A DNA stretch of 64,000 bases from Piromyces finnis (taxonomy: Eukaryota > Neocallimastigomycota > Neocallimastigomycetes > Neocallimastigales > Neocallimastigaceae), in the NCBI GenBank assembly GCA_002104945.1, contig MCFH01000018.1:124001-188000 (forward strand), in the 5' to 3' direction. Both the position numbers and the translations under genes were made by a program. The notes beneath the pieces were generated by a model that was not told where the DNA came from, searched no databases, and saw nothing but the letters and a program-made list of their open reading frames with translations. Position 1 is the stretch's first letter. Each line of letters begins with the position of its first letter. Shown here one piece after another: positions 51,701-63,641 of the stretch.

Positions 51701-54700
51701 GTTGCAATTAAAAATGCATTCCATCCATCACAATCTTTTTCATTAATATCGACACCTTTCTCATATAAATATTGTAATAGTTCTTTATGACCATTTTGAG
51801 AAGCAATCATAAAAGAATTTTGACATTGATTATTGATATCATTAATGTCAGCATCATGGTCTATTAAATACTTGTATATATTTACATCACCTACTTGGGC
51901 CGCAAAAAGAATTGCACTCCATTCATCACAATCTTTTTCATTAATATCTACATGATTATCCAATAAATATTTAATAATATGTAAATGCTTATTTAGAGTT
52001 GCAATCATTAATGCATTTTGATTATCCTCATTCACTTCATTAATATCAATACCTTTTTCTACTAAATATGTAATAATCTCAAGATGTCCATTTTGGGCAG
52101 CCAACAATAATAAATTCCAATCATTAATATAATAGTCATCAATATTAGACCTATCAAATAAATATTTAACTATTTCAAAATGACCACTTAACGAAGCTAT
52201 CATCAAGGCATTCCAGTTTTTATTATCTTGAAGATAAATATCAATTCCATTCTCTACTAAATATTTTACAATTTTAAAATTATTATTCAAAGAAGCTACA
52301 ATCAATGCATTCTGACCATCATTATTTTGTGTATGAAGATCAACATTATGCTCTACTAAATATGTTATAATATTTAAATAATTATATTGAGCCGCTAATA
52401 AAACAGGACTCCAACCATCATTATCTCTTTCGTCAATATTTGCACCATTTTCTAATAAATATTTTACAATATCCAAAAATCCACTATGACAGGCCATCAT
52501 CAATACATCTTGCCCATAATTATTTTTTTTATGAATATCAGAACCATGATCAACTAAATATTTTACAATTTCAATATGATTATTAAGAGTAGAAGCCATA
52601 AGTGCGTCTTGACCATTACTATTTGTCTTATTAATATTAACCCCACTTTCTACTATACATTTTACAATTTCAAAATTACCATGTTGACATGAAATTAATA
52701 AAACATCTAAAAATATTTTTTCAAGATTATTATCTTCTTTACTTTTTTCTATGATATATTGAACAATTTCTAATGAATCATTTTGAGCTGCAATCATTAT
52801 AGGATTTAAATAATTATTATCTTTTGAAGCATAATCAATGCCATTATCAATTAAATATTTTGATATTTCAACATTTTTCTTTTTAGAAGAATATGTCAAA
52901 GCATTCCACCCATCACAATCTCTATCGTTCATATTAATTTCTTCCTCAATTAAATATTTAATTATATCTAAATTTTCATTTTCTGTGGCAATAATTAATG
53001 CATTTTGCCCATTTATGTTTTTTTCATTTATTTTTTCACCTTTATTATATAAATACTTTACAATTTCTAAATGATTATTTTGAACAGCGATAATTAATGA
53101 GTTTCGTCCACTATAATCTTTCTCATTTAATTTAACTCCGTTATTAATTAAACATTCTACTACTCCTAACTGATTTTTTTGGGATGCAATCATTAGAGCA
53201 TTTGAGCCAAATGCATCTTTATCATTTATATCAATACCTAATTGACATAAATATTTTACCATATCAATTTGATTATTTTGAGACGCTAACATTAAAGAAT
53301 TTCTTCCATTATAATCTTTTGCTATATACTTTATATTATGTTCTATCAAATATTTTGCAATATTTAAAAAGCCCTTTTTTGCAGCATAAAATAATGCATT
53401 CCAATTATTATTGTCACAATCATTAATATTAATACCTACTTTTATTAAATATTTTACTATATCAAACTGATTATTTTGAACAGCAATCATTAATGCATTT
53501 TTTCCTTTATTATCTTTTTCACTTAAATCTCTACCTTTTTTAAATAAATATTTAACAATACCAATATTACCTTTTTTAACAGAATAAAAAAAGGCATCCC
53601 ATCCATCACTATTCTTTTCATGGATATTAACACCAGACTCTACTAAATATTTTACAATTTCAAAGTTGTTCTTCTGAGAGGCTGCAATTAATAATTCTGA
53701 ACCTTCATTTTCCATTTGCACGTTCATACTTTTTTCTACTAAATATTTTATAATTTCTTTATTTGTACTTTGTGAAGCAATAGTAATAGCAGTTAAACCA
53801 TTTCTGTTTTCTTTACAACAATCTAATCCATTTTCATATAATAATTTTACCAATTCAAAATTACCATTTTGACAGGCATGCATTAATGCATTCCAATCTC
53901 CTGTATCTGCTTCATTTATATTATCACCATGTTCGATTAAATATTTTACAATATCATAATAACCCATACTAGCAGAAATTAAAAATGGATTACGACCATT
54001 GTTATTTTTTAAAGTTAAATTTGCCCCAATTTCAACTAATACTTGAACAACACCAATGTTATTATTTCTACATGCTAACATTAAAGCATTCCACCCATTT
54101 TCATCTTTTTCATCAATATCAATACCTTCTAGTTGAGTAAGATATTCTACAATTTGTATATTATTATTTTCAGACGCTAAAATCAAAGCTGTTTTTCCTT
54201 TAAAATTACGTATATTAATATTACATCCTTGTTCCACTAAAAATTGAACAACATCAAAATTACCATTTTGTGACGCCAAGAGTAATGGTGTCCATCCTTC
54301 TATGTCACATTCATTCATATCCATTCCCATTGATATTAAGTAATCCATAATATTTAAATGTCCACTATCAGAAGCAAACATTAATGTATTCCATTTATCA
54401 TTATCAGTATCTAGCATATTTGCTCCATGATATATTAAATATTGAATGATATCTAAATGACCATTTTGTGTAGCAATCATTAATGCATTTTGGCCATCCC
54501 TATTTTTCTCATTAATGTCTATTCCTTTCTTTATTAAAAATTTTACTATCTCTAAATTTCCATTGAATGATTCTGTCATTAAAATATTCCAGTTATTATC
54601 ATTTTTTTCATTTATATTTATACCATTATCTATTAAAAATTTGACTATTTCAGTATGACCATTATCAGATGCAAACATAAGCGCATTATTACCTTTTGAA

Positions 54701-55251
54701 CTTTTTTCATTTATATTTACATTACAATTTACTAAAAACTGAACAACCTCCAAATGACCACTATCTGATGCTAACATTAATGCATTCCAACCATCCGTAT
54801 TTTTTTCCTCTAATTTTGCACCTTTACTGTACAAAAAACGTGCTATATCTACATGACCATTATCACATGCAAACATTATAGCATTCCAATTGTTTTTACT
54901 TTTTGCCTCAATATCTATTCCACATTCACATAAATAGTATACAGCTTCTTCATGACCATTTTGGCAAGCAATCATTAATGATGTTATCCCATTAAGATCT
55001 TTAATGTTTACATCAACACCTCGTTCCACTAAACGCTTAATAACATCTACATTTCCTTTTTCTGATGCAAACATAAACAAAGCCACATCACTTTCACTTG
55101 AAGTATTTTCTATTTTATTAAGATTTATTGTTTTTGTAATAGATTCAGTTACATTTTTTTTTAGACTTTCTCTTGAAGACTTCTGCGAATGTGATGGGCT
55201 TTTGAAATTAACATTAATATTTAATTCCTTATCCTTTGCTTTTTTTTCCAT
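45757..55251 (-). CDS. Giant ankyrin-repeat protein (3164 residues, about 90 repeats)
   Basis: A single uninterrupted 9.5-kb frame. After a basic Ser/Lys-rich head of about 55 residues, nearly the entire protein consists of 33-residue ankyrin repeats. The consensus resembles GWNALMLASQNGHLDIVKYL then a DKGININEKDN turn. A short Lys-rich tail (ends SINSFDQ) follows. There is no signal peptide, membrane span, kinase, SOCS or other catalytic domain in the visible sequence. The product should be a cytosolic solenoid used for protein binding. Asn, Ile and Lys are enriched in line with the AT-rich genome. Conserved helix and turn positions across divergent DNA units argue for maintained function rather than fresh duplication. 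A (TAAA)n tract lies just upstream of the ATG. Partners are unknown. Confidence 0.93.
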   Translation of the reverse strand: MEKKAKDKELNINVNFKSPSHSQKSSRESLKKNVTESITKTINLNKIENTSSESDVALFMFASEKGNVDVIKRLVERGVDVNIKDLNGITSLMIACQNGHEEAVYYLCECGIDIEAKSKNNWNAIMFACDNGHVDIARFLYSKGAKLEEKNTDGWNALMLASDSGHLEVVQFLVNCNVNINEKSSKGNNALMFASDNGHTEIVKFLIDNGININEKNDNNWNILMTESFNGNLEIVKFLIKKGIDINEKNRDGQNALMIATQNGHLDIIQYLIYHGANMLDTDNDKWNTLMFASDSGHLNIMDYLISMGMDMNECDIEGWTPLLLASQNGNFDVVQFLVEQGCNINIRNFKGKTALILASENNNIQIVEYLTQLEGIDIDEKDENGWNALMLACRNNNIGVVQVLVEIGANLTLKNNNGRNPFLISASMGYYDIVKYLIEHGDNINEADTGDWNALMHACQNGNFELVKLLYENGLDCCKENRNGLTAITIASQSTNKEIIKYLVEKSMNVQMENEGSELLIAASQKNNFEIVKYLVESGVNIHEKNSDGWDAFFYSVKKGNIGIVKYLFKKGRDLSEKDNKGKNALMIAVQNNQFDIVKYLIKVGININDCDNNNWNALFYAAKKGFLNIAKYLIEHNIKYIAKDYNGRNSLMLASQNNQIDMVKYLCQLGIDINDKDAFGSNALMIASQKNQLGVVECLINNGVKLNEKDYSGRNSLIIAVQNNHLEIVKYLYNKGEKINEKNINGQNALIIATENENLDIIKYLIEEEINMNDRDCDGWNALTYSSKKKNVEISKYLIDNGIDYASKDNNYLNPIMIAAQNDSLEIVQYIIEKSKEDNNLEKIFLDVLLISCQHGNFEIVKCIVESGVNINKTNSNGQDALMASTLNNHIEIVKYLVDHGSDIHKKNNYGQDVLMMACHSGFLDIVKYLLENGANIDERDNDGWSPVLLAAQYNYLNIITYLVEHNVDLHTQNNDGQNALIVASLNNNFKIVKYLVENGIDIYLQDNKNWNALMIASLSGHFEIVKYLFDRSNIDDYYINDWNLLLLAAQNGHLEIITYLVEKGIDINEVNEDNQNALMIATLNKHLHIIKYLLDNHVDINEKDCDEWSAILFAAQVGDVNIYKYLIDHDADINDINNQCQNSFMIASQNGHKELLQYLYEKGVDINEKDCDGWNAFLIATLNNHIEIVSYLISIHMNVNEKSNNGQNALMIAAKNGHLDIVKFLVDHKANINDKSNIGWNALFLACQHGHLEVVKYLINCGINLKERSTKNNNALMIAAQYGFLEVVKYLIKSKISINVKNDTGRNAMLLAAMNGHINVINYLIESGSNIDERDYYGWNALMIATQNNQLDLIVYLIVNGINVNGKSNEGTTSLMIAAQKGYINIVKYLHQRGININEKDLEGWNALHMASHEGFIEIVKYLVDSGINIDDVNSKNNNALMIATQGGHYEIVKYLVDKGAKLDAKDVDGWNALMFASLYGYNNIVKYLVNKGLNVNDKDNNGWNALMIASQKGYRDIVKYLYEKGSNINEKNNNGQNALIITSESGHIEIVKFLVKHGININEKSNKGNNILLFAADNGHLEIVKYLIDNGININEKNSYGWNALLLASQKGYYEIIKYLIEKGANINEKDLNGWNSLLHSSQIGNIDVVKYLIEKGINKYEKSNKGNNALMIAAQNGHVDIVKYLSDNGMDISERNRNGLNALMLASKNGNLNVIKFLVRNGVMVDEVDNNGWDAILYSAKNGHAEAINYFTTHVQYMNNPNYNYSSAISIAYKNNFQDITEYLIRFCNKININGEIGKSVFLYATENAHITTIEYLINKGIYIDTQNSNNETALMIAAKSGQLSILKYLIENHAEISIKDSCGSNVLIAASEKGYINIIEFLLNKGINIMDKNYLGQNALMVASQNDHVEVVKFLIKNGIDVNESTNEGMTALMYAAQNNNTSIIQILLDNGADINETTNAGLSALMLACQKGHLETIKFLIQMNALINYHDNNGYSALMHSVKNGNDTIIKYLIDNGANVNDSDEKGITPLLLAAEYGLLNIIKCIIENKGDIYKKDINGNNIIIVSTLNNQYSTIEYLLTRYNNIDDKNNEGWSSLLYATKLGNLNIIKILLKNGADINICNNQGFNALMIASENKFDKICSFLIVNGININEKDNNGETALMYASTNNQLEIIKQLIELKVNIYENDNFGNNALIYAVRNNNYEIMDYFIKIGLNINEFNFKKENIYIIAAEKGYIDIINYLEKMDSDIYEKNKEAVLESIIIKESGKRESVYNYLNFFDNQVKKDNDFSILDAIVFKNKEKLKMLIESGSDINEKDFKGKNGLIFAIKYGNDEIIKYLVDKKININDKDLKDSTALFYACKKGSNFVVKYLIDKGAAINEKCQYNMDALMIASKKGHTDIVKFLIEKGAKNNGKDIMGSNALIYAIENEHYDIANILIKEGANIHEKNKYGYNSFYYAVEHGSLNLVKILIENGVNINEKFENNVTALMVASKNGYKEIVKYLLSRNNINTNDKDNDGMSAIIHAIINQKRDIADLLLNNNVNILDKDKKSRDIFYYSIKFGYKNYVEEFLKRGLNINEKYKHGITPLMLASKYGNKDIVKLLLENGAHVNTVSDNNLNAFILAAKGGYKDIVKLLKESGAKVNEKDKQNMDALKYAAQNGYFNIVEYLVNEGAFINEAGNCNSLYYACKTGHKYIVEYLIEKGAIINKCYQQLSELMIATKNGYLDIVQSLFIHFDKYYKIYYSDYFDEFKILLSAAAHNNLNIMEYLISQNLNINEFDSNKRTPIMMACRNGNISIVKLLLSHNCEINAKDKDSMNALMFAVDNGHKEIVKLLIDNGAYINEKNNKYQTALQIAYRRGHYEIIKYLLKKDALVYNWESLFMSTSEPNNDIIKCLFKYKPSFDKDIALSYALKNNNLDIIKFLIDKGMNVNSYGPNGETALSLAVTNGNYEYVKYFVEKGAVIDLFDNDYKTALMISSSKGFLDITKYLVSKGAKINKRTLFNMTSLMFATMNGKSSIVEYLVECKAGVNNKGKNGMTPLMLASAGGHEDIVKYLIKKKAKINIYSKKKWTALMYATRYDHINVVKCLLENGSKVNLKNIKGMNAYMIAEKYKHENIKNYLLNKGAKKKLNYIDSIRYKQAQKYMKSINSFDQ

Positions 55252-55309
55252 TTGTTCATGATTTAAATACTACTTTAATACATAAGTTTATTTTATTAAT
55301 ATTATTATT

Positions 55310-55540
<231 letters not shown>

Positions 55541-57705
55541 CTTTATTTTAATTATTTTAGTGGTAGTAGTAATTATTTAGCAATATTTTAACAAATTAAT
55601 AAGAATTCCGAAGTTCATTTATTTATTTAATATATCTATTTCTTTATTGTTATTTTAAATGCTATTATTTATTTTTTTTAATAATTAAGCTTTTTTTTAT
55701 TAACCAAAAAAAAATAATAATAATGAAAGGTTAAAATTATCTATAAATAAATAATATAAGATATTAATAAAAATTAAAAATATTAATTATTAATTATGAT
55801 TAAATAAAAAATTTTATAATACCGAATATAGATTAAGAGGATTATAGTTTTTCATTACTAGGTTATAATAACCACCAATAATAAAAAAAGAAGAAGAAAA
55901 AGAAATAAAAATGAAAAACAATCAAAAAACATGAAAAGTTAATATATATATATAATTTTTTATTACCTTTTTTCTTTTTTTGTTATATTTAAAGTTCGTT
56001 AATATGCAAAATAATAATATTTAAGATTAAACTCTTGTTAATTATACACTTATTGTTTAAATAATGAAAAATAACAATAATTCTAAATATTATAATAAAT
56101 TTTATATTAGTTAAAAAGATTGCAATTTTTATTTAATTGACTTTAATTCATTTTTTATCATATATTTTACTATTTTATGAAAATTATTAAATGTTTTAAT
56201 TCAAAAAAAAAAAAAAAAAAAAAAAAAATCAATAGATTTAGAACTAAAAACAAATTCATTCAATAATTATATATATATATATTTATTTAAATAACAATAG
56301 TTTCAAATATAATTAAAACTATTTAACTCTTAAATAATTCATAAAAATAGATAAACAATCATTATTATAATTATAATACTTAAAATAAATTACTTTATTA
56401 CTGTTTATTAATATAGGTATAAATTTAAGAAATAATTCATAATCTTTTACTTTTATGCAAATAAAAATATTGTTATTTTTCATAAAAAATATTATTATAT
56501 ATATAGGTATTATTATTTATATTATTAAAAATATTATGTAATTCATATCCTTTAGCGGTAATATCATAATATTATAATATTATTTATTTAGTAATTTCAT
56601 TTAGTTATAATAAAAACAATAAGAATACTTATTTTTCTAGTTTGAAAGGGTTTCTATATAAGAGTATTAATATATGATAACACAGAACTTAAATATATTC
56701 AAATTAACTACATGAGATGAATGATTAGTTTTTTTTATATTGTTGTAGTAATTTATTATTAGTTCATTTAGCACTTATATAAGTGTTGAATTATAATGAG
56801 GTGTTTTTTTTTATTATTTAACCCTAATAATTAATTATAATAATTATATATTATACATAAAAATTATATTTTAAAATCCCACAATTTTAAACGTTACAAT
56901 AATATAGAAATAAATATAATATATAATATGAAATATTAGTAATTTCTATATTCAATATATAAAAGTATTTTACATAATTTTATAGGAACTTTAATTATTT
57001 AATAATAAAAATGATTAAGTAAATATAGATTCATATCAAAAAAAGATTTCATATATAAATCTACATTAGCGTACAGAGGAATATAAAATTAATATTAAAT
57101 ATAATAGAAAAGTAAAGTACAAGTCATATAGTTAATAAAGTTTTTCAACATTTTATATAACTGCCTATTATAATTTTTAATATAATTAAAAAAAAAAAGA
57201 TAAACATCATAATTCTAGAATCTCTAATTTTTTTTTATTAAAAAATTTTCAAAAAAAAATAAATTAAAAAATTAAAATTTATATATGTTGTGTTACATAA
57301 TTGCCATTTCATAATTGTGAATATAAAATAAAACTTTAACCAATACATTTCAAATTATTATGAATAATTAGTTATATTTTATATATTTATATATTATAAA
57401 GTTTATAGATTTAATATATTTAATATATGATTCAAATAATAAAAAAAAAGAAAGAAAAATCTAAAACATAATGAAAATGTATAAATATTGCTAAATTTAG
57501 CTCTTTTTTTTTTTTTTGAAACTTTTAAATTCGTTTTATATTTCATATATATATATAAGAAAAAGTAAAAACAAAAAAAAAAATAAAAATAAAATAAGAT
57601 AAATAAAAAAAAAAAAAAGTAAAAAAAAAAATTAACTAAAAAAGAAGGAATTAAAAAAAAAATTATAAACCCAGAAATTTACATTTGTCTATAATATAGA
57701 AAAAA
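55541..57705. other. Intergenic, divergent promoter side of ankyrin (-) and ABCA (+) genes
   Basis: A 2.1-kb AT-rich spacer with poly-A tracts (for example 56203-56228). No supported coding frame or RNA gene was recognised. Confidence 0.5.
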
Positions 57706-60700
57706 ATGTTGTTTAGTCAATTGAAAACATTGCTTTGGCGAAATATCATATTAAAAAAGAGAGGGATAGTTCTTACTCTTCTAGAAATTATTGTTCCATT
57801 TATAATCATTTTAATTATAGGTAATTATATTTTATTTAATTTAAATAAAACAATTAACATTTAATTTTAATTTATTTCTATAATTGCCTTCAAATATATG
57901 CTTTTAATATTTATTAATATATTTTATTGTTATACTTAACAATATATACTATTAAATGTATTAATATTTACATTTCTCTTTAGCACAATATTCAAAATAC
58001 GAAAATATACATATTAATTATGGAGATTATAATAATTCAACTCTAAATTCCCTTGACGATATAAATAATTTGTTTACTGAAACTAGTTTTTTAAATCAAT
58101 TAGTATTAGATATAGTTTTTTCTTCAGATTATAATGATCAACAGAAAAATACATTATTAGAAAATATTAAATCAAATAGTTTATTTTCTAGTATGAATTT
58201 TATTCAAAAAGAACAGAATTTTACATTAGAAGAAGAAAATATAATAGAAGATTATAATGAATATTTAGATAATAAATATAATGATTTAGAAATGGTAGAA
58301 GATTATAATAAACCTATAAATAAAATATATGAATACAAAGTTTATGTTTCGTCTAAGGAATTAGAAATGGAAAAAAATTATCAAAAGATGGTTAGATATA
58401 ATGAAAAGTATTCTAATGCTGCTACGGAACTATTATATTATGGAATTGTATTTAAATCACTTTCAAAATATACTATATATTTTTATTACCCTGATAATGA
58501 TGAATTAGTAACTCATTTAAAAGTAAGTGAAGATGACTATTATAGAAATGAATGGAAAACGCAACTAATTATCATAAAAAATGTTATAGATAAATCATTA
58601 GTGAAAATGTTAACTAATATTCAAGATTTTACTATTAGTACAAAATTTATGGATAGTAAAGGTTATACGGATGTTAAGAGAAAGAATAAGCTTAATGATT
58701 TCATTCCATTTTTGATGACTTTTTATTTCGTTCCTTGCATGTTTTCTTTACTTGCTAATTTAGTAATAGAAAAGGAATCAAGAATAAAAGAATCACTTGT
58801 AATTATTGGTTTAAAAAAATCAAGCTTCTGGATATCATGGGCTATTACTTATGGAATTATAATTACAGTCAGTACAATATTAGTTACAATTGCAATGTAT
58901 TACTTTAAATTATTTTTATATATTCATTTTAGTGTAACATTTGTTGTATTGATTATCTTTGGTTTAAGTTGCTGTTGTATATCATTTATTTTATCAACAA
59001 TGATAAAAAAAGCCAGAACTGCTAACACTATAAGTATAATGATCATTATTTTATTTTTTTCCATGTACTTTTTACAAAGTTATTTAAAAAAATACAAAAC
59101 ATATTATATTATTTGTAGTTTTATTTTATCACCAATTTCTTTTCTTGGAATATTCAATAATCTTATTACATATGAAGAAAATAAATTACCAGTCACTTTT
59201 ATAACTATCTTTGGTAATGAAACATTAAAGTATACCTTTTTGACTTTAATTGGTGCATTTATTCTTTATCTCTTAATTGCTATTTATTTAGATAATGTAT
59301 TACCTCAAGGTAATAATTTCCATAAAAAATGGCATTTCTTTATTACTGGCTTATTCCATCGTAAATATAAAAAAAGTGACGATGAAAAAAGTAATATTGA
59401 AAATCCATATATTGAAAAAGATCCTACTGGTTTAAATAAAGCTGTTGAAGTTAGGAATATTAGAAAGAATTTTAAAGTAAAAGGTGAAACAATAGAAATA
59501 TTAAAAAATATTAATTTTAATGCATATTATGATGAAATATTCGCTATTTTGGGACATAATGGTGCTGGTAAAACTACTTTAATGAGTATTATGACAGGTA
59601 TTCTTTCTTCTACTCGTGGTGGTGTATATTATGATAATATACCAATTACCGGAAATGAAACAGATATTTGTAAGCAATTTGGTTATTGTCCGCAATTTGA
59701 TACTTTAAATAATAATTTAACAGTTGGAGAACATATCAAATTATTTGCAGGTATTAAGGATGTTAAAATTGATGTTGATGAAGTACTTAAAAATATTGAT
59801 TTATTGGAAAAAAAGAACAACTTTCCAAAAGAACTTAGTGGTGGTCAGAAAAGAAAACTATGTATTTCTTTAGCTCTTTTAGGTTCACCAAAATATGTCT
59901 TTTTAGATGAACCAACTACAGGCCTTGATCCATATTCAAGAAAGAATATATGGGAAATTCTATCAAATAAAAAGAAAGGATGTGTAATGTTTGTTACTAC
60001 ACATTATATGGATGAAGCTGATCTTTTAGCTGATAGAAAAATGATTATTTCTAATGGTAATATTACATGTTTAGGTACAAGTCTTTTCTTAAAAAATAAG
60101 TTCAATATGAATTATTCACTTGATGTTCATGTTAAAAATATGAATTATATAAATTATATTGATAACATTATTGATCAGTATTGTCCAGGATTTTCACAAA
60201 ACAAAATAATAAGTAATACCAATAATCAAGTTAAAGAAGAATCAAATTTAGGCCAGTCTGAAGAATATATCGTCACTTATTTATTACCAATAAAGTATTC
60301 TAAATCATTTAAGGATATTTTTGAAGGATTAAACATGCTAATTAAGGATAAAAGAAATAGTATTGAAAACTTTTCTTTAACTGCCCCAACATTAGAAGAG
60401 CTTTTTATTAAATTAGAGAATAATGAAATAAAAAGTAATGAAAATAAAAGCTTAACTAATGTTTCTTCCATTGATATGAATAATGATAGAGAAAAGTTTA
60501 TAAATAAATTAGAAACAATATTCAGTAAAACAAGAATTAATAATTCATCATTTTTACGTCAAGTGTTTGCAATTATTAAGATTCGTTTAAAGATATTCTT
60601 AAGAAATAAAACTTTTGCTATTCTCTATACTTTATTACCAATTACGCTTATTGTATTAAGTATTTATTTAGAAAATAAGGTAATCAAAGCCATTAATGAG

Positions 60701-63190
60701 CCGATAGAATTTGATTCAATAAACATAAATACAAATCTTTATGAAAATGGAAAATGGTTTAAAGATACAAATTCATCAGGTCAAGGATTAGAAATTATTG
60801 ATAAAATAAATAACAGTTTAAGAAAGCCATTAGAATCTGAAGATTATGAAAATAATCTTACAATTTCATCGGGTAAATTAACACCTGATATTAATTATAT
60901 TGGTGGATTTAAAAGTATTGGTAATGATAATAAAAATTTAGAATTTGTTATTTATAAAAATGCAACATACTTTTATTCTGATGCTATTGGATTAAATGCA
61001 CTTAATAATGCAATTCTTGATTATTATAATGTAAAAGAACAAATAGCAACAGCCTTTAAACCATTTAGTATAGTTATTAATGCTAATGAATATAACGAAA
61101 ATGATAAAGATGACATGATAAATATTGCACCAGAATTATTGAAAATGATTTTAGAACCAGTATTAATTGTAGGAATGGCTTTAGCAATTTCGGTATCAAT
61201 ATCTATTTATGGTCCATTAATTGTAAAAGAAAGAGAGGATGGTATAACTCATCAACTCTATTTAAATGGTACAAAGCATTTGAGTTATTGGGTTGGTGTT
61301 TTATTAAGTGATTCTATTTGTATTTTATTCCCAACGCTTCTTATTGGTGTTGTTGGTTATTTCAATGATATTAGTATATATAATCTTAAAATAGTTATAT
61401 ACACAATAGTTGCTACTTTATTATGGATAATTGGTAGTTTATTAAATCAATATATTATTAGTTATATGTTTAAGAAGTATGAAAGAGCTTCAACATTATT
61501 TATTATCATTAACCCAATTCTTAGTCTCTTTATTGGTATTTATGCTTTGGTTATAGCGATTATTAGTAATACGGTTGATAATCTAAATGGTAATAATGAA
61601 GAAACATCAAATTCAACAAAAAGTCAATATATATTCTATGGTGCTTTAGTATTATATTTCCCAGCTGCTATTATTTACATCTATACAAAACTTTCAACAT
61701 ATATTATTATCAAGAAAATTACAATGAATTCTTCAGACATTGTTAGTTTTATGACTTCAGATGATGTCATTAAAATTATGAACAGTAGTCTCGATAGTAA
61801 TGAGAAGGGTAAAGAAATTTCAAAATTATTCTTTGATAAAAAAATGCCAACACTCACTGATCTTTTAAAATTAAAAGAAGGTTTTGTTACTTTGATTATA
61901 GTGGCTATAGTAATAATCATAATATATACATTAATACTTGTATTTATTGAAAAAGAAAAGGATAAAAATATTAAAAAGAATAAAAGTTACACTGCTAATG
62001 AACGTAAAAGACTTGATGAAAAAATAATGGAAGGACCAAATGATGTTAAAAATGAATGGAAAAAAATTCAACAATCTTTAGATGGAAGTAACCAAAACAA
62101 TAATATAGCATTAAAGATATATGAATTAAATAAAAGCTTCAATATCACCATTGAAGAAATGAGAAAAAGAAATAAAAAGAATAAAGAAAGTAAGGATGGT
62201 AAAGAAAATAATAAGAATGAAAAAAGTGCTTTCCAAAGAATGGATGATAGAGTTACTTTTGATAAAGCTACTAAAAAATATAACAATCGCATCGTTGATG
62301 ATGTCACTTTCGGAGTAAATGTTGGTGAATGTCTAGGTCTTTTAGGTCCAAATGGTGCTGGTAAAACTACTTCTATTTCAATGATTACTGGTATTTTATC
62401 TCACACTCACGGAAAAATTGTCTATGGAAACCATGATTTAAATGAAACAAAAATTAGTGATTTATCATTAGGTTATTGTTCTCAGCATGATTCCCTCTGG
62501 AAATTACTTACTGTAAAAGAAACTATTCAATTCTATCTTAATATTTGTGGATACCCAAAAAAGGATATTCCTCATTTCACTAAAGCTTTAACCGAGGCTT
62601 GTGGTATAGAGATTCATAGAAACAAAAAGGTCAGAGAAATTAGTGGTGGTACAAAGCGTAAGCTTTCATTAATTATTGCTATATGTTCCTCACCAAATTA
62701 CCTTATTCTAGATGAACCAAGTGCTGGTATGGATCCATTTACTCGTCGTTACATGTGGAAGCTTATTACTGAATTAAAGAATTCTCGTGAAACTGCTACT
62801 ATATTAACTACTCACTCTACTGAAGAAGCTGAAGCACTCTGTGATCGTATTGCTATTTTAATTAAAGGACGTTTAGTTTGTATTGATACTCCAAGAAGTA
62901 TTAAGATGAATCATAATAATTGTTATACACTCGAAGTTTTCACTGATCATCCAGAACAATTTGAAAAGGAAGTTGTTAAGAATTGTAATCTTTTTGGTCC
63001 AGGTGAAACCTATGAATTAGAATCCTTTATTAATTACCAAAAGTACACAGTTACTATGAAAATTGAAAATATTGCTAATGTCTTTTCTGTTATGGAAGAA
63101 GCTAAAGAAAATGGTATTGTAAAACAATACAACTTTGGACAATATTCTCTTGAACAAGTTTTTATTAATTTTGTCAATAATACCAAATAA
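57706..63190 (+). CDS. ABCA-type full ABC transporter
   Basis: Two exons (57706-57820 and 57984-63190) encode about 1773 residues. The first exon supplies the typical ABCA start (MLFSQLKTLLWRN, then a first hydrophobic span LTLLEIIVPFIIILII). A large soluble loop and a membrane block follow. NBD1 has Walker A GHNGAGKTT near residue 562, signature LSGGQ near 656 and Walker B YVFLDEPTTGLD. The second half repeats a membrane span, a loop and a membrane block. NBD2 has GPNGAGKTT near 1493, signature ISGGT near 1591 and YLILDEPSAGMD. This TMD-NBD-TMD-NBD order with big first loops is the ABCA pattern. Members move lipids across membranes using ATP. Lys/Asn-rich linkers precede NBD2. Both NBDs retain their catalytic motifs. 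The substrate is unknown. Confidence 0.94.
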
Positions 63191-63641
63191 ATCTCAAAAT
63201 CTCACGTTTTAATTAAACTATAAAAGAAAACAATAAATAAAAAAAAAGTACTTTAAAATATAATAATAAGCATAAAAATTTTTTAATATTTTAGTATAAA
63301 ATAATACAAAAATAAATTAAAATTAGGAATTAAAAAAAAAAAAAAAAAAACTAAAAATTTTATAAAATAAAATAGAAAATAAAATAGAAAATATTTTTTT
63401 TATGTTTTTGCTTTATTCTGTGTGTGTAATCTCAATTATATATAAAAAGAAAAGTAATATTGGTAATTTATCTATAATATTACCAAAATATATGTTTCAA
63501 AAATTTTTTTTACATAGTACATCAGTTAAAAAAAAAAAAAAAAATATCCTTTGAAATAATTCTAAATAATACATTTATATAAAAAAAAATTTTTTTTTTT
63601 TTTTATTATTAAAACAAAAACACAAAAAATATATAAATAAA
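63191..63641. other. Intergenic, 3' flank of ABCA gene
   Basis: AT-rich sequence with poly-A and poly-T runs and no gene. It ends where LINE-B-like sequence begins. Confidence 0.5.

Noticed and set aside
58070..58072. TTG as start of the ABC transporter
   Set aside because: The frame is open upstream to an acceptor at 57983, and splicing to the ATG exon at 57706 restores the typical ABCA N-terminus.
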